Shown: piece after piece, positions 1 through 6,807 of the stretch | Layout of the letters: each line of letters begins with the position of its first letter | How positions within the stretch are numbered: the first letter of the stretch is position 1 | DNA from: Propionivibrio sp. | Lineage (GTDB): Bacteria > Pseudomonadota > Gammaproteobacteria > Burkholderiales > Rhodocyclaceae | Assembly: GCA_003249625.1 (NCBI GenBank) | Contig: QKII01000130.1 | Coordinates: 1-6,807 of the forward strand | Reading direction: 5' to 3' | DNA length: 6,807 nucleotides | Notes under the pieces: generated by a model | Database searches by the model: none | What the model saw: the letters and a program-made list of their open reading frames with translations, nothing else | What the model was told of the DNA's origin: nothing | Translations under genes and position numbers: made by a program

Positions 1-1
1 C

Positions 2-1592
<1,591 letters not shown>

Positions 1593-1601
1593 CCACCCCG
1601 G

Positions 1602-1610
1602 TGATACAAT
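1602..1610 (+). promoter_or_regulatory. candidate extended -10 promoter for yajC-secD-secF
   Basis: TGATACAAT matches the extended -10 pattern TGnTATAAT with one mismatch in the hexamer. It lies just after the tgt stop codon and about 68 bases before the yajC GTG. No convincing -35 hexamer sits 17 bases upstream (GGCCGG), which extended -10 promoters can tolerate. This would give the Sec genes a start separate from queA-tgt. Predicted from sequence only. Confidence 0.45.
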
Positions 1611-1677
1611 GGCCCGTTAAATTTCCAGTCACACTGACTGCGACTGTTGTTCCATCAACCAACCAGGAGACATTACT

Positions 1678-2001
1678 GTGCTGATCAGCAACGCCTACGC
1701 TCAAGCCGCCGCCGGAGGACCCATGGAAAGTGCGATGCAGTTCCTGCCGATCATTCTGATGTTCGTCGTGCTTTACTTCCTGATGATCCGCCCGCAACAA
1801 AAAAAGGCCAAGGAACACAAGGCACTGCTCGACGCTCTGGGCAAGGGTGACGAAGTCGTCACTGCCAGCGGTATGGCTGGCCGCATCACCAAGGTCGGCG
1901 ACGACTACGTGACCGTCGAAATTGCCGCGAACGTCGAAGTGCAGATGCAAAAGCAATCCATCGCCGTCGTCCTGCCCAAGGGCACACTGAAAAACCTGTA
2001 A
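1678..2001 (+). CDS. yajC: Sec translocon accessory subunit YajC
   Basis: YajC is a small single-span inner-membrane protein that associates with SecD and SecF and with the SecYEG/YidC translocation machinery. The 107-residue product has a short N-terminal part containing NAYAQAAAGGPM, a hydrophobic membrane span at about residues 21-37 (FLPIILMFVVLYFLMI), then the family signature RPQQKKAKEHK. A cytosolic domain follows with the typical GDEVVTASGMAGRITKV block. The start is GTG at 1678, chosen because AGGAG (1665-1669) lies 8 bases upstream and because the residues before the span look like the family. It is the first gene of the yajC-secD-secF set. A hairpin with a T tract directly follows the stop, so yajC may be transcribed more often than secDF. 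YajC has been reported to be more abundant than SecD/F in E. coli, which would fit. Confidence 0.96.
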   Translation: MLISNAYAQAAAGGPMESAMQFLPIILMFVVLYFLMIRPQQKKAKEHKALLDALGKGDEVVTASGMAGRITKVGDDYVTVEIAANVEVQMQKQSIAVVLPKGTLKNL

Positions 2002-2012
2002 GGAACGGAACG

Positions 2013-2043
2013 CGGGGGCTCACGGGCCCCCGTCCTGTTTTTT
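2013..2043 (+). terminator. terminator-like hairpin between yajC and secD
   Basis: CGGGGGC (2013-2019) pairs with GCCCCCG (2026-2032) around a 6-base loop, and six T residues follow at 2038-2043. The T tract is offset by five bases (TCCTG) from the stem, so termination may be only partial. Since secD has no clear promoter of its own in the remaining 30 bases, readthrough is probably needed for secDF expression. It could set the yajC to secDF ratio. Confidence 0.6.
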
Positions 2044-2045
2044 CC

Positions 2046-2066
2046 CTCCTTACTCCTTACTCTTCA
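2046..2066 (+). repeat. short pyrimidine-rich tandem repeat in the secD leader
   Basis: Two exact copies of CTCCTTA (2046-2052, 2053-2059) and a third degenerate copy, CTCTTCA (2060-2066), lie directly before the secD start. The segment CCTCCTT (2045-2051) resembles the anti-Shine-Dalgarno tail of 16S rRNA. TCCTTAC occurs twice here and is the reverse complement of GTAAGGA at the yajC stop (1998-2004). Whether it has any role is unknown. Confidence 0.6.
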
Positions 2067-2073
2067 CCGAAAA

Positions 2074-3945
2074 ATGAATCGCTACCCGCTCTGGAAATAC
2101 ATTACCGTCGTCGTTGCGCTGCTGATCGGTTTCATCTACACCTTGCCAAATTTCTTCGGCGAGTCCCCCGCCGTCCAGGTTTCCAGCGCCAAGGCCACCC
2201 TGAAGGTCGACACCAAGACGCTCGGTCTTGCCGAAAGCACGCTGCAAACAGCCGGCATCGAAACGAGCGGACTCTTCCTCGACGCAAACGGCGTCAAGGT
2301 TCGCCTGAAGGATACGGACACGCAACTCAAGGCCAAGGATCTTCTCGAAAAGGCCTTCAATCCGAACCCGGCAGATCCGCAGTACGTCATCGCCCTCAAC
2401 CTCCTCTCGAGTTCCCCGAAGTGGCTGACCGACATGGGCGCGCTGCCGATGTACCTCGGACTCGACCTGCGCGGTGGCGTGCACTTCATGCTCCAGGTTG
2501 ACATGAAGGGAGCGCTGACAAAGCGCCTGGACGCCGTCAGTGCCGATCTGCGCAGCCTTTTCCGCGACAAATCGATCCGTCATGGAGGGGTCAATCGCGA
2601 GGGCGAGCGCATCAGCATCCGCTTCCGCGACGAGGAAACGCGCGGCAAGGCCCGCATTGTTCTCCAAGACAACCAGCCTGAACTGGCGGTGATCGAACAG
2701 GGCGACGGTAGCGACTTGCGTCTGATCGCCACGCTGAAGCAGACGGCGATCCTTAAACTGCAGGAATCTGCGATCAAGCAGAACATGGGTACGCTGAACA
2801 ACCGGATCAACGAGCTTGGTGTTGCCGAGCCGGTCATCGCCCAGCAGGGCGCCGACCGCATCGTCGTGCAATTGCCCGGCGTGCAGGACACGGCCAAGGC
2901 CAAGGATATTCTTGGCCGCACCGCCACGCTGGAAATCCGCCTTGTCGACGATACGCCGGGATCGCTGGAAGCCGCGATCGCCGGCCAGGTTCCGTTCGGG
3001 ACGGAACTCTACACCGAGCGTGGCGGACGTCCGTTGCTGGTGAAGAAGCAGGTTCTGCTCACTGGCGACCGCCTCACCGACGCCCAGCCGGGATTCGACA
3101 ACCAGACGCAGGAGCCGGCGGTGCACCTCACGCTCGACTCTGCTGGTGCGCGCATCTTCAAGGACATTACGCGTGAGAACGTCGGCAAGCGCATGGCCAT
3201 CCTCCTGATCGAAAAAGGCAAGGGCGAAGTCGTCACGGCACCGGTCATCCGGACCGAGATCGGTGGCGGCCGCGTGCAGATTTCGGGCTCGATGAGCACG
3301 GTTGAAGCCAACGACACGGCCCTGCTGCTGCGCGCCGGTTCGCTGGCCGCACCGATGGAAATCGTCGAGGAACGCACCATCGGCCCGAGCCTTGGCGCCG
3401 AAAACATCAAGAAAGGTTTCGACTCGACGATCTGGGGCTTCACCACGATCGCAGTCTTCATGACCGCCTACTACCTGCTGTTCGGCCTCATCTCAGTCAC
3501 TGCGCTGGCAGCCAACCTGCTGTTCCTCGTGGCCCTGCTATCGATGCTCCAGGCGACACTGACGCTGCCCGGCATCGCCGCCATCGCCCTGACCCTCGGC
3601 ATGGCCATTGACGCCAACGTGCTGATCAACGAACGTATCCGCGATGAATTGCGTAACGGCTCCCCGCCGCAGACGGCAATCCACACCGGCTACGACCGCG
3701 CCTTCGACACGATTCTCGACTCGAACATCACGACGCTGATTGCCGGCATCGCACTGCTGATCTTTGGTTCCGGCCCGGTGCGCGGCTTCGCCGTGGTGCA
3801 CTGTCTGGGCATTCTGACCTCGCTGTTCTCGGCCGTCGTCGTCTCGCGCGCCTTGGTCAACCTTGTCTACGGTCGTCGCAAGGTCAAGTCGCTGTCCATC
3901 GGGCAGGTCTGGAAGCCGGGCGTCAACACAACAGCCTCGAAGTAA
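2074..3945 (+). CDS. secD: protein translocase subunit SecD
   Basis: SecD, with SecF, forms an inner-membrane RND-family complex that uses the proton gradient to pull exported proteins through SecYEG on the periplasmic side. The 623-residue protein has a first membrane span at about 9-28, then a large periplasmic domain (roughly 30-445). That domain includes the YLGLDLRGGVHF motif (127-138) and the LNNRINELGVAEP block (241-253). Five further spans follow at about 451-597. The fourth span region has LGMAIDANVLINERIRDE (508-525), where Asp513 is the residue equivalent to the conserved proton-path Asp of SecD. Length and order are normal for Proteobacteria. The start at 2074 is supported by the typical MNRYPLWKY opening, yet no Shine-Dalgarno sequence is visible: the leader is pyrimidine-rich. 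secF follows after 19 bases. Confidence 0.98.
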   Translation: MNRYPLWKYITVVVALLIGFIYTLPNFFGESPAVQVSSAKATLKVDTKTLGLAESTLQTAGIETSGLFLDANGVKVRLKDTDTQLKAKDLLEKAFNPNPADPQYVIALNLLSSSPKWLTDMGALPMYLGLDLRGGVHFMLQVDMKGALTKRLDAVSADLRSLFRDKSIRHGGVNREGERISIRFRDEETRGKARIVLQDNQPELAVIEQGDGSDLRLIATLKQTAILKLQESAIKQNMGTLNNRINELGVAEPVIAQQGADRIVVQLPGVQDTAKAKDILGRTATLEIRLVDDTPGSLEAAIAGQVPFGTELYTERGGRPLLVKKQVLLTGDRLTDAQPGFDNQTQEPAVHLTLDSAGARIFKDITRENVGKRMAILLIEKGKGEVVTAPVIRTEIGGGRVQISGSMSTVEANDTALLLRAGSLAAPMEIVEERTIGPSLGAENIKKGFDSTIWGFTTIAVFMTAYYLLFGLISVTALAANLLFLVALLSMLQATLTLPGIAAIALTLGMAIDANVLINERIRDELRNGSPPQTAIHTGYDRAFDTILDSNITTLIAGIALLIFGSGPVRGFAVVHCLGILTSLFSAVVVSRALVNLVYGRRKVKSLSIGQVWKPGVNTTASK

Positions 3946-3964
3946 GGAAAAAAGGAAACGCACG

Positions 3965-4909
3965 ATGGAATTTTTCCGTATCAAGAAAGACATTCCCTTC
4001 ATGCGCCATGCGCTGGTGTTCAACGTCATTTCGTTGATCACCTTCCTGCTGGCGGTCTTTTTCCTCGCGACGCGTGGCTTGCATCTTTCGGTCGAATTTA
4101 CCGGCGGCACGCTGATCGAGGTCAACTATGAGCAGGCGGCCGACCTCGGCCAGATCCGCGAAGGGCTCAGCAAGGCCGGCTACAATGACATCACCGTCCA
4201 GAACTTCGGTTCCAGCCGCGACGTAATGATCCGCTTGCCGCTCAAGGCGGAACAGAACTCGGCGAAGATCGGCGAGGCGGTCATGGGAGTGCTTAATGCC
4301 GAAGCCCCGGGCGCCAGCCTGCGCCGGGTCGAATTCGTCGGCCCCCAGGTCGGCAAGGAACTCGCTGAAAACGGTGCGCTCGCACTGCTGCTAGTGGTAC
4401 TCGGAATCGTCATTTACCTCGCTATGCGCTTCGAATGGCGCTTCTCGGTCTCGGCAATCGTCGCCAACCTGCACGACGTGATCATCATCCTCGGCTTCTT
4501 CGCTTTCTTCCAGTGGGAATTCTCGCTTTCGGTCCTGGCTGCCGTGCTGGCCGTTCTTGGCTACTCGGTCAATGAATCGGTAGTGGTCTTCGACCGCGTT
4601 CGCGAAACGTTCCGCAAGGTGCGCGGACTGACGACGCCGCAGATCCTAGACCATGCCATTACCAGCACCATCTCGCGCACCGTCATCACCCATGGCAGCA
4701 CGCAGGTCATGGTGCTGTCGATGCTGCTGTTCGGCGGCGAAACGCTGTACTACTTCTCGCTGGCCCTGACCATCGGTATCTGTTTCGGCATCTACTCGTC
4801 AGTCCTCGTTGCCAGCCCGCTGGTCATGTGGCTTGGCGTCTCGCGGGAGCACTTCGTAAAGCCGAAGAAACACATCGAAGGCGCCAACGAGGACGGAGCC
4901 GTCGTCTGA
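3965..4909 (+). CDS. secF: protein translocase subunit SecF
   Basis: SecF is the partner of SecD in the proton-driven Sec accessory complex. The 314-residue product has the expected plan: a first membrane span at about 17-36, a periplasmic domain opening with the SVEFTGGTLIEV motif (42-53), FVGPQVGKEL (124-133) just before the second span, and a cluster of spans from about 136 to 290. The fourth span carries LGYSVNESVVVFDRVRE (198-214), the SecF signature. I chose the ATG at 3965 over an upstream in-frame ATG at 3863, because the latter would overlap secD by 83 bases and add a polar segment foreign to the family. AAGGA (3952-3956) lies 8 bases before this ATG. The gap to secD is only 19 bases, so the two are surely co-transcribed. 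A strong terminator follows the stop codon. Confidence 0.98.
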   Translation: MEFFRIKKDIPFMRHALVFNVISLITFLLAVFFLATRGLHLSVEFTGGTLIEVNYEQAADLGQIREGLSKAGYNDITVQNFGSSRDVMIRLPLKAEQNSAKIGEAVMGVLNAEAPGASLRRVEFVGPQVGKELAENGALALLLVVLGIVIYLAMRFEWRFSVSAIVANLHDVIIILGFFAFFQWEFSLSVLAAVLAVLGYSVNESVVVFDRVRETFRKVRGLTTPQILDHAITSTISRTVITHGSTQVMVLSMLLFGGETLYYFSLALTIGICFGIYSSVLVASPLVMWLGVSREHFVKPKKHIEGANEDGAVV

Positions 4910-4947
4910 ACAAATTTGGAATGGCCGTGTCCTAATGGACGTAACAG

Positions 4948-4976
4948 ACGGGCGCCTGATCGGCGCCCGTTTTTTT
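4948..4976 (+). terminator. intrinsic terminator after secF
   Basis: ACGGGCGCC (4948-4956) and GGCGCCCGT (4962-4970) form a perfect 9-bp stem with the loop TGATC, followed by a run of seven T (4970-4976). This is a textbook rho-independent terminator that closes the Sec operon. It ends only 16 bases before the start codon of the cytochrome b gene, so it could also act in that gene's leader. Confidence 0.92.
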
Positions 4977-4992
4977 CGCCCGGAGGAATGAG

Positions 4993-5709
4993 ATGAACGA
5001 AGCCATACCCGCCCGCATCAAGTTGTGGGATCTGCCGACCCGGCTTTTCCACTGGCTGCTCGTCGTACTGGTGATCGCCGCGGTAATCACCGGCAAGATC
5101 GGCGGCAACGCCATCGTCTGGCATGGCCGGATCGGCTTGGCCATTCTCGCCCTGCTCGCCTTCCGGCTCGCCTGGGGCTTCGTCGGCCCAACGCCGGCAC
5201 GTTTCGCCAGCTTTTTCCCGGCACCGGAAGCAATCGCCGCCCACATGCGCGGCAGCTGGCGCGGGATTGGCCATAATCCGCTCGGCGCCCTGTCGGTCCT
5301 TGCGCTACTTGCATTCTTGGTCGCACAGGTTGGCACCGGACTGTTCGCCAACGACGACATAGCCTTTCGCGGCCCGCTCTTCGAACTCGTGAGCAAGGAA
5401 TGGAGCGATACGCTAGGGGGCTACCACCGTCTGTCGATCAACGTCCTGATCGGCTTGATCATCCTGCATATCGTCGCGATTGCCTATTACGCGCACGTGA
5501 AGAAGGAGAATCTGGTCAAGCCGATGATCGATGGCTGGAAGACCGTCGAGCCGGAAGACGCAGTTACTCCGATCCAGGGCGGCGGGATCATCGCCCTGAT
5601 CTTCGCAGTCGGTGTGGCGAGTGCCGCCGCTTATGCCGGCTCGGGGCTATGGATCCCCCCTCCCGAACCGCCCCCGGCAGCAGCAACACCGCAAACACCG
5701 GCTTGGTAA
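4993..5709 (+). CDS. cytochrome b561-type membrane protein (Ni,Fe-hydrogenase cytochrome b-like family)
   Basis: This 238-residue protein resembles the diheme cytochrome b family that carries electrons between the quinone pool and a periplasmic partner. It opens with the family-typical WDLPTRLFHW (12-21). Likely heme ligands are His20, His44 (VWHGRIG), His145 (GGYHRLS) and His159 (ILHIVA); the 14-residue spacing of the last two in one helix is what known members show. Four core spans lie at about 19-35, 43-64, 97-117 and 144-167. A positively charged HVKKENLVK segment then suggests a cytosolic turn, followed by a fifth hydrophobic segment (about 196-217) and a Pro/Ala-rich tail that should be periplasmic. 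GGAGG (4982-4986) sits 6 bases before the ATG. A cytochrome c' gene converges on it, making that protein a likely partner. The exact physiological role cannot be fixed from sequence. Confidence 0.88.
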   Translation: MNEAIPARIKLWDLPTRLFHWLLVVLVIAAVITGKIGGNAIVWHGRIGLAILALLAFRLAWGFVGPTPARFASFFPAPEAIAAHMRGSWRGIGHNPLGALSVLALLAFLVAQVGTGLFANDDIAFRGPLFELVSKEWSDTLGGYHRLSINVLIGLIILHIVAIAYYAHVKKENLVKPMIDGWKTVEPEDAVTPIQGGGIIALIFAVGVASAAAYAGSGLWIPPPEPPPAAATPQTPAW

Positions 5710-5752
5710 GACTACAAACGGACGACCGCGACGCGCCCCCCCATACGATTCG

Positions 5753-6205
5753 TCAGTTTCGGAAATTGTCGTGACACGCTTTGCAAGTCCCGCCAGTCTT
5801 GCCAAATTGCGCCTGAATCGCCGCCTTGTCGCCCGTCGCCGCGACCTTGGCGAGCTCATTGGCTTCCTTGTTGAAATTCATAGCCAGTTCGCGGACCTTG
5901 TCCTGCTGCTGAAAGAATTCCGCCTTGACGCGGGTCTTTTCTCTGCCGACATCCTTGTCCGTACCCGGACCGAACAACGCTCCAAGTCCGGAATTGGCAA
6001 CCGCAGCCACGGCATTGGCCGCTGCTTCCGTCTGCTCCTTGTTGAAGCTCCCATCCAGGTTGGCCTTGATCTTGCCCATGTTCCACGACATGAAGCTGTA
6101 CGCCGACTTGCGATACTTGATCATTTCTTCCGGTTTCAACGCCTGCTGCGCCATGGCGGCTCCGGCGAAACTCACGAGAACGAGCATTGCGAGGGTTTTC
6201 TTCAT
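5753..6205 (-). CDS. cytochrome c' (class II c-type cytochrome), periplasmic
   Basis: Cytochromes c' are periplasmic four-helix-bundle haem proteins with a five-coordinate haem that binds NO and CO; they are linked to nitric oxide tolerance in several Proteobacteria. The 150-residue precursor has a signal peptide (residues 1-19, cleavage expected after AMA). The mature part has KPEEMIKYRKSAYSFMSW (24-41) in helix 1, the conserved FGPGTD (78-83), and a C-terminal haem-binding motif CKACH (141-145) with His145 as proximal ligand. Arg149 corresponds to the conserved basic residue next to the haem. By alignment from memory, the distal position, Leu16 in the Achromobacter xylosoxidans protein, is Tyr36 here, as in the Allochromatium vinosum protein. 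The sequence GGAGA (6212-6216, minus strand) lies 6 bases before the ATG. The upstream region contains a terminator hairpin. The gene converges with the cytochrome b gene. Confidence 0.95.
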   Translation of the reverse strand: MKKTLAMLVLVSFAGAAMAQQALKPEEMIKYRKSAYSFMSWNMGKIKANLDGSFNKEQTEAAANAVAAVANSGLGALFGPGTDKDVGREKTRVKAEFFQQQDKVRELAMNFNKEANELAKVAATGDKAAIQAQFGKTGGTCKACHDNFRN

Positions 6206-6240
6206 GATTCATCTCCACAGAGCGTACTAACCGAGCGGTC

Positions 6241-6269
6241 AAAAAAAATCGGGGCATGAACTGCCCCGA
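6241..6269 (-). terminator. intrinsic terminator, minus strand, between DUF2322-like gene and cytochrome c' gene
   Basis: Read on the minus strand, TCGGGGCA (6269-6262) and TGCCCCGA (6256-6249) form a perfect 8-bp stem with a 5-base loop, followed by eight T (6248-6241). No T run follows it on the plus strand, so it works in one direction only. It closes the purB unit, but its T run ends 35 bases before the cytochrome c' start codon, which places it in a possible cytochrome c' leader. Confidence 0.93.
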
Positions 6270-6295
6270 CCATACAACATCCGTTAGTCAGCGAT

Positions 6296-6310
6296 GAACT
6301 TCATAAGTTC
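6296..6310. repeat. perfect 15-base dyad (GAACTT-CAT-AAGTTC)
   Basis: Two 6-base arms (6296-6301 and 6305-6310) are exact reverse complements around a 3-base centre. It sits between the DUF2322-like stop codon and the terminator, and just downstream of the candidate cytochrome c' promoter. It could be an operator, a small RNA hairpin, or chance. Confidence 0.5.
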
Positions 6311-6328
6311 GCCACCGAATCTACCCTG

Positions 6329-6337
6329 CTTATATCA
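6329..6337 (-). promoter_or_regulatory. candidate extended -10 promoter for the cytochrome c' gene
   Basis: On the minus strand the sequence TGATATAAG matches TGnTATAAT with one mismatch; its TGA is also the stop codon of the DUF2322-like gene. Transcription would begin near 6322, giving a leader of about 117 bases before the cytochrome c' ATG that includes the dyad and the terminator hairpin. The -35 region is poor (TCAAGC at 17 bases). Prediction from sequence only. Confidence 0.4.
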
Positions 6338-6655
6338 GACGGCGAAAACGTGCTTGACCCGCAAGGTTCTCTTTTCGTCGGCCAGTGCGATCAGCCGGTC
6401 GATGTTCGGATGCTTGCCCGGATTCTGTTTCGCATCTTCGGTATGCTCGGCGTAGAGTTCCATTCCCTTGCGGGCGGCATCCGGAGTAATGGCGCCGTAG
6501 GTCTGCCCGAGATGGTTGTAAACAGCCAGGGATCCCTGGCTTCCTGCCTTGTTTTCGATCACCGCGACGACGTTGCCTTCAGTGTCGAGCAGGTTGATCG
6601 CCGCGAGATGTGAAATCCCGGGCAACTTTTTCAGGTTATCGGAAAATTGCGACAT
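6335..6655 (-). CDS. small conserved protein, probably DUF2322 family, function unknown
   Basis: The product has 106 residues, no signal peptide and no membrane span, so it is probably cytosolic. It begins MSQFSDNLKKLPGI. Visible features are a central LLDTEGNVVAVIENK segment that looks like a beta hairpin, a GSLAVYNHLG block (42-51), an ITPDAARKGMELYAEHTEDA helix region (56-75), and KHPNIDRL (81-88). The overall pattern matches my memory of DUF2322, a family of about 100 residues found in Beta- and Gammaproteobacteria, but I could not search. No catalytic motif is apparent. Its ATG lies 9 bases after the purB stop, and its ribosome binding sequence GAGGG overlaps that stop codon, so it is probably co-transcribed and perhaps translationally coupled with purB. 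A terminator lies about 65 bases past its stop. Confidence 0.8.
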   Translation of the reverse strand: MSQFSDNLKKLPGISHLAAINLLDTEGNVVAVIENKAGSQGSLAVYNHLGQTYGAITPDAARKGMELYAEHTEDAKQNPGKHPNIDRLIALADEKRTLRVKHVFAV

Positions 6656-6664
6656 GACGCGCCC

Positions 6665-6807
6665 TCAGATCCGGCGCGCCAGTTCGGTTGCCTTGCCGGT
6701 GTAATCCCACGGCGTGAGCTTCAGCAACTCTTCCTTCGCCGCCTCGGGGAGTTCCAGCGTCTTCACGAACTCCTGCATGCCTTCGCGCGAAATCCGGTTG
6801 CCGCGAG
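6665..6807 (-). CDS. purB: adenylosuccinate lyase, C-terminal end (5' part outside window)
   Basis: PurB cleaves SAICAR and adenylosuccinate in purine synthesis, releasing fumarate. Only the last 46 residues are in the window, beginning RGNRISREGMQEFV and ending with the TPWDYTGKATELARRI tail. This resembles the C-terminus of the E. coli-type PurB as I recall it: LTRGKR, then a GM-F helix, a LALPEEEK-like turn, then a TPANYIG-like motif. The stretch is too short for active-site residues to be seen, so the call rests on this tail alone. The stop codon is at 6665-6667. The next gene on the same strand starts 9 bases later, indicating a purB-led transcript. Confidence 0.8.
   Translation of the reverse strand, partial: RGNRISREGMQEFVKTLELPEAAKEELLKLTPWDYTGKATELARRI

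Noticed and set aside
1626..1640. CAGTC/GACTG inverted repeat after tgt
   Set aside because: A 5-bp stem without a T tract is too weak to call a terminator or regulatory hairpin.
2050..3126. 358-residue minus-strand open frame opposite secD
   Set aside because: Shadow of a fully convincing secD coding region; no recognisable domain, no ribosome site pattern.
3863..3964. Upstream in-frame extension of secF (34 residues)
   Set aside because: It overlaps the secD coding end and adds a polar basic segment not seen in SecF; the ATG at 3965 has a good ribosome site and the expected N-terminus.
5612..6259. 215-residue plus-strand open frame across the cytochrome b end and opposite cytochrome c'
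   Set aside because: It crosses two well-supported genes out of frame or antisense; the minus-strand frame has a signal peptide and a CKACH haem motif.
6353..6365. CTTG-N5-CAAG dyad resembling an FNR/DNR half-site pair
   Set aside because: The spacing is shorter than the TTGAT-N4-ATCAA pattern and it lies inside the coding region of the DUF2322-like gene; most likely chance.

Overview
This window looks like a chromosomal segment from a Betaproteobacterium, probably of the Rhodocyclales type. The grounds are the high GC content, the gene order queA-tgt-yajC-secD-secF, the sequence style of SecD and YajC, and a cytochrome c' next to a small DUF2322-like protein. The genus is not determined, and I see no mobile element, CRISPR array, tRNA or rRNA. 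Every stretch between genes is shorter than about 130 bases.

Layout, left to right. Positions 1-1592 (+) hold the 3' end of queA and the complete tgt gene, overlapping by 11 bases; together they make two of the steps that place queuosine in tRNA. Positions 1678-4909 (+) hold yajC, secD and secF, the accessory membrane complex of the Sec translocon. A probable extended -10 promoter lies before yajC. A G+C-rich hairpin with a T tract lies between yajC and secD, and a strong intrinsic terminator follows secF. Positions 4993-5709 (+) encode a cytochrome b561-type membrane protein. It faces a periplasmic cytochrome c' gene at 5753-6205 (-) across a 43-base gap. Further right on the minus strand are a DUF2322-like small gene (6335-6655) and the 3' end of purB (6665-6807), forming a tight two-gene unit that ends in a strong terminator at 6241-6269.

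How the genes work together. QueA/Tgt and YajC/SecDF are housekeeping units whose linkage is common in Proteobacteria. The cytochrome b and cytochrome c' genes form a plausible redox pair: the membrane diheme b protein could pass quinol electrons to the periplasmic c', a family linked to nitric oxide binding and tolerance. That pairing is inference from adjacency and family knowledge.

Most of the window is ordinary. The parts deserving a second look are regulatory. Both cytochrome genes start directly behind intrinsic terminators. For cytochrome c' an extended -10 element fused to the upstream stop codon would put that terminator inside its own leader, as in an attenuator. The yajC-secD junction combines a terminator-like hairpin, 7-base pyrimidine repeats able to pair with the yajC stop region, and a secD start with no visible Shine-Dalgarno sequence.
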